Assembly (NCBI GenBank): GCA_958295665.1
Contig: OY282559.1
Location: forward strand, 267,072,057 to 267,136,056
From: Tipula vernalis
Taxonomy: Eukaryota; Arthropoda; Insecta; Diptera; Tipulidae
Length of the DNA: 64,000 bases
Direction: 5' to 3'
A program made the translations under genes and the position numbers. Positions 22,671-34,450 of the stretch are shown one piece after another. The notes under the pieces were generated by a model. The model saw only the letters and a list, made by a program, of their open reading frames with translations. It ran no database searches and had not been told where the DNA came from. Position 1 is the stretch's first letter, and the number at the start of each line of letters is the position of its first letter.

Positions 22671-25600
22671 TAAACAAAACAAAATAAATTTAGTCGGTTT
22701 TTTTAGAATTTAAGATCAAGTTTGTGAATATTTTTTTTTTTTACGATCATACAACAAAAAATATTATTTTCTATAACATTGGGTGTGAAAAGCATCCAAA
22801 ATAGGTTTGGTGTGGTCAGGTAAATTGAAAATTTTATATTACAAACTAAGTAACTACATTTATTATTATTATTAAGTTAAATTACACACAATTTCGTCAT
22901 TGTTTTGCACTGTTTTAACTTCATTTATTTTGTATGGATTGCGTTTTTTTTTAGTTTGCTTTATGATAATGCTATATTGTATAATCGTTTTTATACACTA
23001 GTTAGTAATTCAATGTTGATATTTTTTTGTGTTAGTATTGTATGACGTTTCAATTATTTTAATATTTAAAGCGTGCATTCCATTTTGAACATTTATTATT
23101 GTAATTAATTAAATTTAACAATTTTTTACACAAGTTCCGTAAAGTAATAAACTATAAGCGTGTAGATGTTAAATTTAGGTAAACGTCAAAATGCGTTACT
23201 CACCATATAATAAGAAATTTATGTTGGTTGGTCTTGGTTTATTCGAATAGCGATAAAGTTAGTGCTAATTGCGTTAACTCATTGTTGTACGTAGTATAAA
23301 ATTTAGATGATTAAGCATTTACATTGAGTTGTTTTAGGATAATTTATTTTATTACAAAAAAAATTATGTTGAAGCTTTATCAAATTTTGAATTTAAACGC
23401 AATTTTTATGATCGTATGGCATAATGATAAAATTTCGTAAATCAAATTTATTATTGACTCTTATATCGAAAAAACTACCCTTATGTCATTTTCAGTTCTA
23501 AAACTATCGAAAAAATAATTTTATTTTCTATACAGGAAAATTTAGCTTACAATGTAAATATAATTTTCAAAAAAGAAAATTAACGAAATAGCTGTCAATA
23601 ATGAAAAATACATCCGGTAGACATTTTTCTTATTTCTTTAGTTGATTAAACAAGTCAATTCCTTTATAAAATATACTGTTTTCTGTAAGCGATAATTTAT
23701 ATTTGCTAGCGATAATATTGAGAGTTTCACGTAACTCTTTCAGTTAACTTGTAACGAAGTTATACTGTTTGAAACCGTCTCTACCAAATTTGTCAAAGAA
23801 AACAAAAACAAACCAAGGTAGAATCGTAAAAAAAATCTCTTCGTCATCAGATAATAAATAATACTGGTTCATTGCCTTTGATCGGTCATTTTAGCGCGGC
23901 TTTAGCTCAGGAGTAATGGGGTGGGCTTTTCAAAGGATGAACTCAGTCTTGAGAGACCGTTAATTAAATGTTGTAAACAAAAATTTAAATAATTAGAAAC
24001 AAAAAAAAACAAGTAAGGAATCATCATCAGCCAATTAGAACATTAACAACAAAGAAATCGGAGTAACACAAACCTGTCATGACATCACTCACCTCGGTCC
24101 CACTACGTTTTGATTTTTATCTCATTATATTATTACTTCAAGAGTATAACAAAAATTCAATGGCGTTTTAATTCGCAAAACAAAAAAATTATGTATTTAA
24201 TTTCAAAATAAGTTTAGAATTCAAAGTTTATAAACAAATGTGTAAATTTTAGATAAAACTGCAAAGTTATATGGACATATATGCAAATTGTTAAATTAAA
24301 GATAAAAACCTAACTAAACTTATTAAATACCTCATCTACTTAAAATTAAGAAATTAAAGAAGAAATAATAATAATAATAAACATACAATAAATGTATATA
24401 AATAGTAATAGTAATAATAATAAAAAGAAATATAATATAAGAATACAGAACAAATGAAAAAAACTCTTATCTTGTGAAGGTGCTTAAATGTTGTATGTTG
24501 AATGTTGAATGTTGCGCCGGTACCAATTAATTATATTATTTGCAATGTTGCATAATAGAATTGTTGTTGCAACATGAATTGCGAATATGTGTTACATAGT
24601 GGTATATTCATGATGGCACATAAATGTATGAATAGTAATTACATATTCGCTATGATGTTATACATTCAATGTATCTTATTGAATATTGAACATTTTGGAT
24701 GCTCAAAGTAACGAATCACTAAATATTCGACTGGCTGACATAAACATTGTTCGGATCACAATTTATTATAAATAATTCACTATAACTTATTTCAATATTA
24801 TTTTACTCGATTTATATTAGTTTTAAATTTTAGAATATTGTTTTCAAATTTTAAAACGGATATTGTGATCAAGGTTTATTTTTATTAGAGGTAATTTTAT
24901 GTCTATCTGTTATATATTTTTAACAATCACTTCACACTAAGCGGTACAAGAATTGATCTTTTTGTAACTGTTTTTCACTTAACTAATTCACATTTTCCTA
25001 ATTTTAGGAGTTTTTTGTTAAAAAGTTTTATTTATTATAATTCACTTAGATATTATTTTGGTATTTATGAATGGATTGTTATTAGATTTAACAAAAAAAA
25101 AATATTATTATCCACTCTGCTTACTCGAAGCACATATCGAATAGCCGTTTAATGATCTTACGATCATAACTGTCTCAACATAAATAGTGTCCTTGAGACC
25201 TCATTATAGCACACTTTCACATATACTCTAATTTTATAATTAATTAACGATAAATGGTATATAATGCAGAATGCTTATAAAAGTTCGCACTACAGAAAAA
25301 CTTTGCCTTAAAACTAAGCAGAAACATATATGTTTTTTATGTTAAATTGTATATAAATTGTGCATAACTAATCCACTCACAAAAAGGGCAAATTCCAGTT
25401 AAATTCTAACCGAATTTAAAAATTCCGATAATTACTAAAGTTTATAAAGAAACGCCTCGATTTCTCTAGACTGATTAAAATTATTGTACAATAATTATCA
25501 CCATATCAATCTATTGCCGCAATAAAAAAAACAAAATATATTCCGTAAACTGAACTTCACTTATTCAATTTGTAACTTTACCACGAATACAAAAAAAATT

Positions 25601-25834
25601 TAATTATTTCTAAATTTTTAACAAAAGGTTTTATTTCGGGATAGATTTTATTAAATCATCCACTCTATTCCATTGCAATTTATTGAATGTCCTCTCCAAT
25701 AAAAAAAAACCATCATCATTACCACCGTACAGTCTGCATAACATTTGTAACCCAGGGATGGGCACCGCTGTGTTACAAACTGTAGGTTAGTTTTTAAATC
25801 AACGTTACATTTCAGAACACCAGATTTTATTTTG
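22671..25834. other. AT-rich stretch without recognised genes
   Basis: No protein or RNA gene was recognised. There are (AAT)n-like runs near 24365-24425 and the hairpin at 24581-24650. A good-looking minus-strand splice donor near 24090 has no convincing exon next to it. Confidence 0.45.
24581..24650. repeat. 70-bp interrupted hairpin
   Basis: gcgaatatgt (24581-24590) pairs perfectly with acatattcgc (24641-24650), and inside it tattcat (24605-24611) pairs with atgaata (24628-24634). The two stems are coaxial and separated by unpaired stretches. Confidence 0.65.
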
Positions 25835-25836
25835 TA

Positions 25837-27113
25837 TTAGGTGTTTAACTTAGTGTTTTGGATTTTCTAAGGGAGGGCGTAACTTTTGTATTAAACGTTC
25901 TTTTACAATACCGCCTCCTGCGTTTTGAAGTGTTGACATTCCACATTAAGATTTAGTGCGTCACAATTCGTGAAAGCGTAAACAACAAATTTTTTTGACA
26001 TGTCGAATTTCGTACCGACAAAACAGCATTTGCGGGAAGCATTACTTTTTTGCTTTAATCAAAGGAAAAAGTCTGCTGAAAGTTTTCGTTTGCTTCAAGA
26101 AACTTATGGTGCACATGCACCAACTCAACAGAATTGCGAAAACTGGTTTAAACGGTTCAAAAGTGGCGATTTAGATATCAGTGACAAAAAACGTTCTGGT
26201 CAACCAACAAAATTCGAAGATGAAGAATTGGAAACATTATTGAAGGAAAACTCAGCTCAAACAGAAAAAGAACTTGCAAAACGGTTAAATATCAGTCAAG
26301 TAGCCATTAGCAAACGATTACATGCCATAAAAATGATTCAAAAAGAAGGAAAATGGGTACCACATGAACTGACTGAAGCCAACATGGAAAATCGCTTGAT
26401 GGTCTGCAATTCTTTGCTTACAAGACACCGAAAATGGCATTTTTTGTCTCAAATTGTGACTGGCGATGAAAAATGGATTTACTACAATAACCCTAAACGC
26501 AAAAAATCATGGGTTCACCCAGGCGAACCATCCACATCAACAGCAAAATGAAACATTCATGGGAGTAAGGCTATGTTGCGCATTTGGTGGGATCAGAAAG
26601 GAATGGTGTACTATGAGCTGCTCAAACCGAACGAAACTATTACTGGTGAACGTTACCAACAACAATTGATAGATTTGAACCATGCATTGAACGTAAAACG
26701 TCCGATTCCAGCCAACAAACATCGTAAAGTGATTTTGCTACACGACAATGCTCGAACATATGTCGCAAAACAAGTAAAAAATACGCTGGATGAACTGAAA
26801 TGGGAAATTCTACCGCATGCTCCTTATTCACCAGATTATGCCCCATCAGATTACCATTTGTTCCGATTCATGCAATGCGCACTTCAAGCACAGCGCTTCA
26901 GAAACCACGAAGATATATAAAAATGGCTCGACGAATGGATCGCATCAAAAGACAAACAATTTTTTTTCGATGAAATCCATAAATTGCCAGAAAGATGGTC
27001 GAAAGTCATAGATAACGATGGAAAATATTTTGATTAAAATAAAATTTACCATTTCATAGAAATAAACGCGTCTTTTTGTGTGAAAAATACAAAAAACTAA
27101 GTTATACACCTAA
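25837..27113 (+). mobile_element. Full-length mariner element (1277 bp)
   Basis: The ends are about 30-bp inverted repeats beginning ttaggtgt (25837) and ending acacctaa (27113), with only a few mismatches. Both are flanked by TA (25835-25836 and 27114-27115), the mariner target duplication. It contains one full-length transposase frame on the plus strand. Total length and layout are those of canonical mariners, around 1.3 kb. Confidence 0.93.
26000..27037 (+). pseudogene. mariner transposase, full length, two premature stops
   Basis: The whole 345-codon transposase is present in a single reading frame, the same length as canonical mariner transposases. Residues 1-110 hold the paired helix-turn-helix DNA-binding region. 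The linker WVPHEL is at 119-124. The catalytic triad is complete: Asp156 in VTGDEKWIYY, Asp249 in VILLHDNAR and Asp284 in YSPDYAPSDYHLF, giving the D,D34D spacing. Two in-frame stops inactivate it: TGA at codon 184 (26549-26551), where relatives have Pro after 'TAK', and TAA at codon 307 (26918-26920), within the 'KWLDEW' region. There are no frameshifts. Two point changes separate this copy from an open frame, so inactivation looks fairly recent. Confidence 0.95.
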
Positions 27114-27424
27114 TATATATTCGTTTGGTAAAATTTTTGTTGTTATATAAGGATTTTGAAGGTGTAAGGGGTGGTAAGCTTCTTACTGCTTTTAATGATC
27201 GTTTATTAAAAATAAACTCGCTAAACCCCAAATCTGTGCCAAATACATTAAGTGAGAATGGATATATTGTGGAACGTACTGAGCAGTCCTCCTTAAACCT
27301 CCAATAAATGGTGAAATTTTCTTTTTAATTGAGTTGATTTGGTTAGTCCAGGTTAATTGAGCATTTATCTTAGGGCCTATATATCTTGCTCCTTGTGTTC
27401 GTTTTATACATAAGTTCTATTCAT

Positions 27425-29690
27425 TTATTTCACCAAATAAGTGTGGTTGTTTTCGTTTGTAAAAAAAAAAACAATGAAACTAGACTTGTTCAGTTTCAAT
27501 TTGCTGTTGTAAAGCCAACCTGTGATTGCCCGTAAATCAGACTCGATTTGTCGTTTGAGCTCCGTACTATTTGAACACCCATAAACAATGGCAATGTCAT
27601 CTGCAAACAGCTGAATTTTACCATTTAATGTTAACTTAAATATGTTGTTAATATATATCAAGAAAAGAATGGGGCCCAAAATAGATCCTTGCGGAACACC
27701 ACAGTTCAAGATAAGTTTATTGGATGTAGTATGCGATATCTTTACAAATTGGAATCTATCAGAGAGATAACTTTTAATTAGACTGACAACGTTGGAATGG
27801 AATCCATAATATGGCAGTTTCCGTCACAGTATTTGGTGGTCTATACATTCAAACGCTTTCATTAAATCTAAGAACATGCTTGCTGCGTCTTGTTTCTCTA
27901 TTTTTCATATAAGTTTTCAACTAAATTTAGGGTTGCTGATACGGTACATTTTCCCTTACATAGTCGAAACGGCTTCTTATGGATTATATTATTTGTCTCT
28001 AAGTAATTTAGCAGTCTTGTTAAATATATGTCTTGCATTTATGTAATTATATCCCATTGAAGTATTTGTGTCTAAATTGTCAATTATTATTTTAATTTCT
28101 TCATTTGTTTGAGATATAGCGTACAAAGTATATGTTAAATCTGGGTTGGGCTCAGAATAATGGAAATTTGACGGTTACGTTACTAAAGAATTCCACAAAT
28201 TGGTTAGCCACACATCGGTAGTAAAATTATTGTGATTTTTTAGTTCAATTGTTTCGGGTTTCGTATAACATGAGTTTGTAAGGATTTGGTTTATTAGCGT
28301 ACACATATTCTTTGGGTGTTTCATGTTTTCATTAAATTTTTGCATAAAATAAAAGCAACCTTGATTATACCAAAGCCAACTTAATAAATAAAGCCTCCAT
28401 GTTGACGATATTTTTTTAAAAGCTTTTTTTAAGGTATCAAAAAATCCAAAAGAAAATGTTTATTCCATAGTTTTTATATGGAGAGATATGACCTCAGTTT
28501 ATTCAAAATATATTAATGAAAATTGACTCGAAATTAATTTTATTTTGATTCAATTGAAACTATAAACTTTATTTTCCACCTGACTTGGACGATTTTTCGT
28601 GAGCTTTTCCAATTTACGGTAATAATGATAACAAAATAAGATATTTTATATCTGAAAAAGCTTAAAAATAGAGTAAATGCATGTAAAAAAGAGATATAAA
28701 TATAAAGGAAAAGGCGTGACGTTTACAATAATAAACATGACAAACAATATAGAAACAAGGTAAACATTAGAGAAATGAAGCAAATACATAATATGAAGCA
28801 TATTATCAGATGACAGCAAATAAAAAGCAAAGCCTACTTAATAAATAATTTTTTTTTAAGAATTTAATTTGTCTGTCTGTAATCAGTTGATTTTTCGGCA
28901 TTTTTTATAGACAAATATATTAATTGTTCATGGCAATCCCAATATTTTCGATTTGGTAAATCAGAAAAATACAGAGGCCAATCGCTCATAATATATCCTA
29001 TCCTATACCTTTTTATACAATACAAGACCGGAATGAAAAGCTGCCTGCGATTTCTTTAAAGAAATTAAAAAAAAATTATTATTTGGATATTTTTTATGTA
29101 ACTTATAAAATCTATTTCTAGAAATTGCAAGCATTTTTAGTTCTTGATTAAACCACGGTTTTTTATAGGAATTAGTTTCAGAGTTGAAAATTTAATAGAA
29201 TTTCTAACGGAATATACTAAACTTTCTTAAATGATTCAAAGTCGCCGTTTGGTATATTTGCATTATTTAAAAGTATTTGATTATCTTATCATGGTCAGCC
29301 GTCGTAGTGTAGGTTAAATTAACTGTAACCGTCAATAACTGTTCAGGTGTTACGAGTAAATACGAGTGGCATAAGATTTAGATAAATTATATATTATATT
29401 GAGGCCATTTATTTGTAATACAGATTTATAGTTACACATATGGGAATCTGTCTCATTCAATAAATTTAAGTTACAGTCCCCAAGAATTATCACATTTTTG
29501 TATTTCAATGTTATTCTATCTAAGATGACTAAAAACTCACTAGCGGAGGTGTGACGTGGTTTGTAAACACAAATTAATGTTAAGTTTAATGATTTCGAAT
29601 AAATAATAATAAATTCGTTTTCTAATGTTACTTCAGGCTTGACATTGTTTATATTGTGGTATAATCTTAGATCTCCTTAGAGGCTGAATA
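27425..29690 (-). pseudogene. CR1/Jockey-like non-LTR retrotransposon ORF2, broken
   Basis: Minus-strand fragments follow the order of an endonuclease-reverse transcriptase. Endonuclease: LTLICVYKPRHTS and KNVIILGDCNLNLLNET (about 29590-29430), matching 'vyrPp...fl..ld......iilGDFNin'. Linker: KPWFNQELKMLAISRNRFYK near 29150-29090. Reverse transcriptase: MFLDLMKAFECIDHQI near 27890-27830 (motif A), then NCGVPQGSILGPILFLIYIN and IQLFADDIAIVYG (27707-27580), where FADD carries the catalytic pair. There are many stops and frameshifts, and a separate 444-bp insertion splits the linker. The 'ilGDfN' style suggests the CR1/L2 group rather than true Jockey. Confidence 0.85.
28392..28835. mobile_element. 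444-bp nested insertion with 13-bp duplication
   Basis: The 13 bases acttaataaataa occur on both sides (28379-28391 and 28836-28848). Removing the 444 bp plus one copy rejoins the retrotransposon relic's reading frame across the gap (minus strand, ...NYLLS joined to WLWYNQGCFYFMQKFNENM). That makes an insertion with target duplication the best explanation. The inserted DNA has no terminal inverted repeat, reading frame or clear poly(A) tail, so its class is unknown. Confidence 0.65.
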
Positions 29691-30631
29691 ACAACTTTGC
29701 ACCCCTTTGTTTCCAAGATGTACTTAATTTGATAATTTTTTTCGATATGATGAAGCAGTATTGAAGGTCAACATAAACATGTTGAGAGGTACTTTGCCTC
29801 TCCGTTTTAGCTTAATTGATGCTTCAGTTCCCTTAAATAATTTTGCTTTCAGGTCATCAATTATTTTTTCTGGTTTACACGTAGAGTGTAAGTTTTTAGC
29901 CATGACCCTAATTGGTCTGGTTTGTTTGTCTTCAAATGTGTGCCAAGCACGTTTTTCATCGTTTAACATTTTTCTATAAGTTTCAGCATCTTCCAAGTTT
30001 ATTTTGATGAACTTTGCATTAAACTTATCAGTTGTAGTTATTGTTTTTATTTTCTCATAGAGTAAATCGAAGTCTTTGACTTCATCTATTACTATTGGTG
30101 GTGGTGGAGGTATTTTTTTTGGTTGTTTCTGGATAATATTTGAAACATCATCCTTTAATTGAGGTGGGGAGGGCGTATTATTCCGTTTCCTTCTTTTTCT
30201 CCCACCCTTAATTCTTATCCACTCAGTTTCTCGAGCTAGTTCTTCTTCATCCGTATGATATTCTTGTCGAGTTGTATTCTGGTTAGGAGTAGAATCGATG
30301 TCCTTCTTTGGCTTAAGAGCTTTAACTTCGTTTTCAAGCGTCTTCATACGCTCCTGCATCCATGCAATTGTAACATTCAATTGCTTGTTTATATTGTTGA
30401 CTTTAATTAATGCATTATTAGCTTTACACATTCATTGTGAAGCTTTCCTTCATTTGTAGAACGAGTGTTTTGGCTACTGGCCCTAATGCAGGGACTACCG
30501 CCTCTTATCGGAGAATACGATACCTTCTTTCTCCTCTGGAAGGGATGTGAATTATCCTTTTCTGTTTCACTCAATTGAGTTTGTTTATTCACCAACATGT
30601 AGTTACAACTATAAACAAAATTGTATTTCAC
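29640..30631 (-). pseudogene. Jockey-type ORF1 (gag-like) relic
   Basis: The 235-codon frame at 29724-30431 and its upstream continuation (30407-30631, one frameshift away) encode a Jockey-type ORF1 nucleic-acid-binding protein. An N-terminal coiled-coil-like stretch (residues 8-40) is followed by a basic, proline-rich linker (GGRKRRKR near 77; six prolines in a row at 108-112). The conserved block TRPIRVMAKNLHSTCKPEKI is at 171-190, the domain that precedes gag zinc knuckles. After another frameshift the sequence reaches YQIKYILETKGCKVVI and SKIIPQYKQCQA, the start of the first CCHC knuckle, and then stops being gag-like at about 29640. The zinc knuckles are missing. Confidence 0.8.
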
Positions 30632-30920
30632 CCGTACCGATCACACAAATTTGTACCTTAAACATTTTGTTACACTGGTATTAAAATTTAGCACCCAGAT
30701 AAGAGTAATATTTGCAAAAAGTGCAAGTTCAACAGAACACTCGACAGGTGTGTAAAAATTATTTCACAATAATTAAAAATAAATTCGAAGAGGACAAGAT
30801 TAGCTGGTACAATGCCTGTAAAAATAGTTGTCGTCTCCAACACCAAGTAGTCAGTATCTCACTCAACCAAATTGCTTCACAGGCAGCACAAGTTACGGGG
30901 GGGAGGGAGTAGCAATCGCC
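30632..30920 (-). other. Probable 5' untranslated region of the Jockey-type relic
   Basis: This follows ORF1 upstream on its own strand and ends in an unusually GC-rich patch (30896-30922, with nine consecutive G on the plus strand), which stands out from the AT-rich background and may mark the element's 5' end. No target duplication was found. Confidence 0.4.
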
Positions 30921-31829
30921 CCGTTTAAATTAATTACTTTCACTCCAAATGTTTCCCAAAATTAGTTTTTATTACTTTTCATAACTAAAGTGGTCATAAA
31001 TCTTAAGCTTTTCCTATTTAAATTTAAATTTATTTTAAACATTTTTTTTACTTTTAATCGTTATTGCAAAATGTATCGATTTATTTATTCACTTTATATT
31101 TAAATTATGCTCCAGTAGTGAAGATTTTCAAACATTCGGTTGAGTTGGTAATGGCACTCTTCTACCGTTTTGATTGCCCGGCATGCTCAATAAGCTAAGT
31201 ATTTTCTGATTGTTTAAAAAAATGAAATATACAATACAAAATTACTCTTAGGCATAAGCTATTCCTTGGCAGTTGAGGTTTTTTGCTCATAATTTTAATT
31301 GTTTCATAGATAGGGACTACTGATAAAATCTGAATTTGTCACTTGATTTCATACTTTGGAAAATTTGAAAATTTTGAACCTTACGAGCATATCAGACGAA
31401 TTGTTCCATTTTGTTTTGCAGTACCAATTTCAAATTCGGTTTCGTTACCAAATAGGGACAAACAGGTCAAAATCATTATTTGTGTTACCGATACCTATCC
31501 TTTTGGGTTAACAGTTTCTAAGCCATCATCATCAATAATTCCGATACTAAAACTTTAACCGATTTAAGGCGAGTTTCCGTTATTGTCTGAAATAATGGAT
31601 ATTTATTACCTTTCGTAACAAAGGTAGCTCGTAGCCTTTCGTAGCTCGAAAATTTGTCCAGTTGAAAATATGGACACCAAAAGAAAGTGTGGGAAGTACT
31701 GGTCTAGACAGGCCATTTTTACAAATTTCCATTTTGTCCAAAGCTCTAAACAAACCAAAATACTAAAATTTGTGTAGTAAAGTCAACCGAAAACTAAGCT
31801 TGATCTCGAGTAGAAATCCTGGGTTGTGG

Positions 31830-32190
31830 AAGCGATGAAATGCTTAAAGTCATATTCACAGAGACCCGATTGTGGAAGTGTTTCTCCTGGACGAAATAAT
31901 CCAGGTGTTTGAAAAAGTGGAAACCCATAGGTGATATGACTGAGGAGTGTAGAGAATGAAGTAAAGTTTCATAGCCCAGCTGATTCAGTTAGCTTACGGT
32001 AAGATGTGAAACGTGGAAGAGGCGTTATCGTGCAGGAGAATCGGCTCGTTCGGTTGACCAGCGGAGCAGCGTCCAATGGTGCTATCCGTAACCGATCTCT
32101 TACCGTTTCGGCAGCATTATTTTCAAGTTTGAATTCGTAAACAAAAATCGGACGAAAGTTGTGTTTCTCGATCATTTGCCTTGGCATCTC
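31830..32190 (-). pseudogene. mariner (SETMAR-like group) deletion derivative
   Basis: The minus strand begins with the mariner N-terminal motif IEKHNFRPIFVYEFKLENNAAET (32170-32100), the start of the helix-turn-helix. Within 20 codons it jumps to PILLHDNAS (second catalytic Asp, about 32040). It then continues in another frame as LNQLGYETLLHS and GFHFFKHLDYFVQEKHFHN (31990-31870), the equivalent of 'LgyelLlHPPYSPDLsPtDYHFFkhLd.fl..k.f.n'. About 200 residues, including the first catalytic Asp, are deleted, and the third catalytic block is damaged. This is a dead internal-deletion copy. Confidence 0.8.
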
Positions 32191-32340
32191 CAGGAACGTT
32201 AGGCTAAAAATAAATACAAAGCAACTATGTGGATTACATAGAGAAAGGTTTGCTGAGAAAATGGTATATAACAGTTATTATCGGTATGATAGACAAAACA
32301 TTACACTTCGAAAATTGGACTTTTGTTTCTTTTCATTTTG

Positions 32341-32560
32341 AGAATTCAGTTAGCTGCACAGATTTTGCAGCATTGTCTTCAAATATTATTTCTGCAGCAA
32401 AATATTCGCAATGTGACGTTCACAAATAAAATTTACTAATGCAGCCACAAGATAGTTTCTGCAGTCTTTCATACCGCCTGCATTAATGCAATATCGATTG
32501 TGATTTCTGGTACCGGCTGCAATAATGACTGCAATGTGTTGCTGAATTCTTGAATGTACT
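32341..32560. repeat. Dispersed repeat, copy 2
   Basis: Direct-orientation relative of 18930-19150. Shared words include attcagtt, gcagc, ctgcattaat and aatgactgcaatg. It is not enclosed by the long inverted arms found around copy 1. Confidence 0.6.
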
Positions 32561-32727
32561 CTATCACTATTTCATTAGTTGACGTCACTAAATCAACCTT
32601 ATAAAATTAATGACACAAAAATCGAAATGTGAATCTATTTATTAAGGCAGCCGAAATTATAATATATCACAACCACAGCTGCCTGGTTCTTTTGTAGAAA
32701 TAAAATTCTCGGGAAATGATAATGCTG

Positions 32728-32898
32728 AGTGCGAGTTTACGACCATTTTCTGATGAAAAATTTTCAACAGGCAACCAATCGACGTAGTCTATTTCGTAAA
32801 CAAATTTCCCCTTTCGAACATAATTCTTTTGTTTTCCATATAAAATATTTTTAATCTGTTGAAAATTTTTCATCAGAAAATGGTTGTAAACTCACACT
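32728..32898. repeat. 171-bp palindrome with 43-bp arms
   Basis: Bases 32728-32770 are repeated inverted at 32856-32898 with only two differences in 43. The centre is 85 bases. A 68-codon minus-strand frame that crosses one arm is a by-product of the repeat. Long, nearly perfect arms suggest a recent foldback or miniature element. Confidence 0.85.
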
Positions 32899-33510
32899 GA
32901 AATACGCGAACGCGGATCGTCAATAATAACTTTAACCGAATCAATAGTTTAACTTCTTCATCTACAAAAATTAACCAGTCAAAACGTACTGGATGCTATG
33001 TTGGTAATGGTGCTGAAATTGGTGATATCATCAAATATAATTTTATCAAAAATCCGTGAAAGCTACCAGTGCCATTTAAATTTCTGTGTTCTGTGTACCA
33101 AAAGCAAAATAAGGAAGAGAAAAGGTATTTTAATTACAAATATTTAATTTAACATGAACGGCTGGTATATTCGGAATTGTGTAAAGGTTTATTTTGCAAA
33201 GCTTACTGGTAAAAAGATGAACTTATAATGCATGCGTCAGCGAAATTAAATATAAAAGCCTTAATGCCTTATTTACTATAACCCAACTTCTTCCATTGTG
33301 AACCTATTAGACACCGGAAGAGGAAAACAGGGGGGGGGCGATTAAAGAAGCAATCAACGCAGTTAGATATTCTTGCTTCAATCATGTTCTAAATTTATCT
33401 TTACCGAAGTCATCATCAGTTTCAAACTTACGTTCGAAATTCGTATGTATGTGGCGAATAATTAAAAAAAAATTGCGAAAAGGTGGATAGTCCATTTCTG
33501 TTTTTACAAG

Positions 33511-34450
33511 TAGCTTAGAAAAAATTATTGAAACTTTGGATACAATATCGACCTGGGATAACATAGCTTCAGCCACCAACCCAAACATGCTTATTGACAA
33601 TGTTTATCGCTGATGTTTTAAATGGTGCAGTTGAACTGAGTTTCTTGCCAATATTGATATTGATGTGCCCTGTAAACTAGTTCGGGTCAAACATTTGATT
33701 TATTTACCAACTTTCATTTCCAATTATTCAAATAATGCCCCTATTCCAGCTATGTGTCGGCAATTTAATTCTAATTTTAATGAGTTTGATTTCAACTTAT
33801 CCAAATGTTTATTTAGAAAGCATATTAAATGTAAATTGTAGTTGATGGACATCAACATTTTATTGTCAAAAACGGATTTTTCCTGTTGATATAAATAAAT
33901 AAATAAAGAGGTTAGAGGACGTTGGTCTTATAACGGTAATGCATGTTCAGGGTTCAGCTCTACAAATTTTCTTTCAAAGAAGAATTTCAAAGAGGCAAGT
34001 TTACCGAGGAAACGTACCTCATTCAAACCCAAAGGAATATTTCAAGAGAGTTACATATTTATATTTCATAGTTTTAGATTTGAATGACCGAATCGAATTT
34101 GAATCGATTTTTTATTTCCTGAAAACTTACGGCATCATCAATTGGCTAGCATTCAAATAAGAGAAAAAATTAGAAATATTTTTGATGCTCTTTAAAAATT
34201 TATTAGACGATAATAAAGCAAATTTTGTGTATAAAACGTTTGTGTATAGATGTTTTGCAGTGGACGGAAAGTTTTAAAGATTTAAGGCTAAGGAACCCTT
34301 TAAATGTGCCGCCGACAGATATTGCCAAGAGGCCTTGCCAACAATCGGTTGCTGCAAAAGAGTTCTTCTACATTATGGCGACTAAAAACTTATCTAAGGG
34401 ACCGAATAGAACAAGATCAGTTGTGGGCATTGTATAACGATTGGTTGTTT
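33511..34450 (+). pseudogene. hAT transposase relic (DUF4371/ZMYM-like group)
   Basis: Plus-strand fragments match the hAT proteins related to zinc finger MYM-type and 52-kDa repressor-like sequences. LEKIIETLDTISTWDNIASA at 33514-33575 fits the central helical region ('L..i...l..is.w.d..ss'). KRQVYRGNVPHSNPKEYFKR near 33978-34040 fits 'RQ.nR.NvPs..peeYykr..f.PfLD'. SSSTLWRLKTYLRDRIEQDQ near 34352-34420 fits the C-terminal dimerisation block 'RSFStLrRiKtyLRs.m.qdRL'. Stops and frameshifts lie between all three. No catalytic Asp block and no ends were found. Confidence 0.7.

Noticed and set aside
23895..23965. tRNA-like start (gcggctttagctcagg)
   Set aside because: No T-arm GTTCRA with a matching acceptor stem follows, so a cloverleaf cannot be formed.
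24055..24125. Strong minus-strand splice donor GAG/GTGAGT near 24092
   Set aside because: Six-base donor matches are expected by chance in 64 kb, and the adjoining upstream sequence has stops in two frames and no convincing acceptor or coding character.
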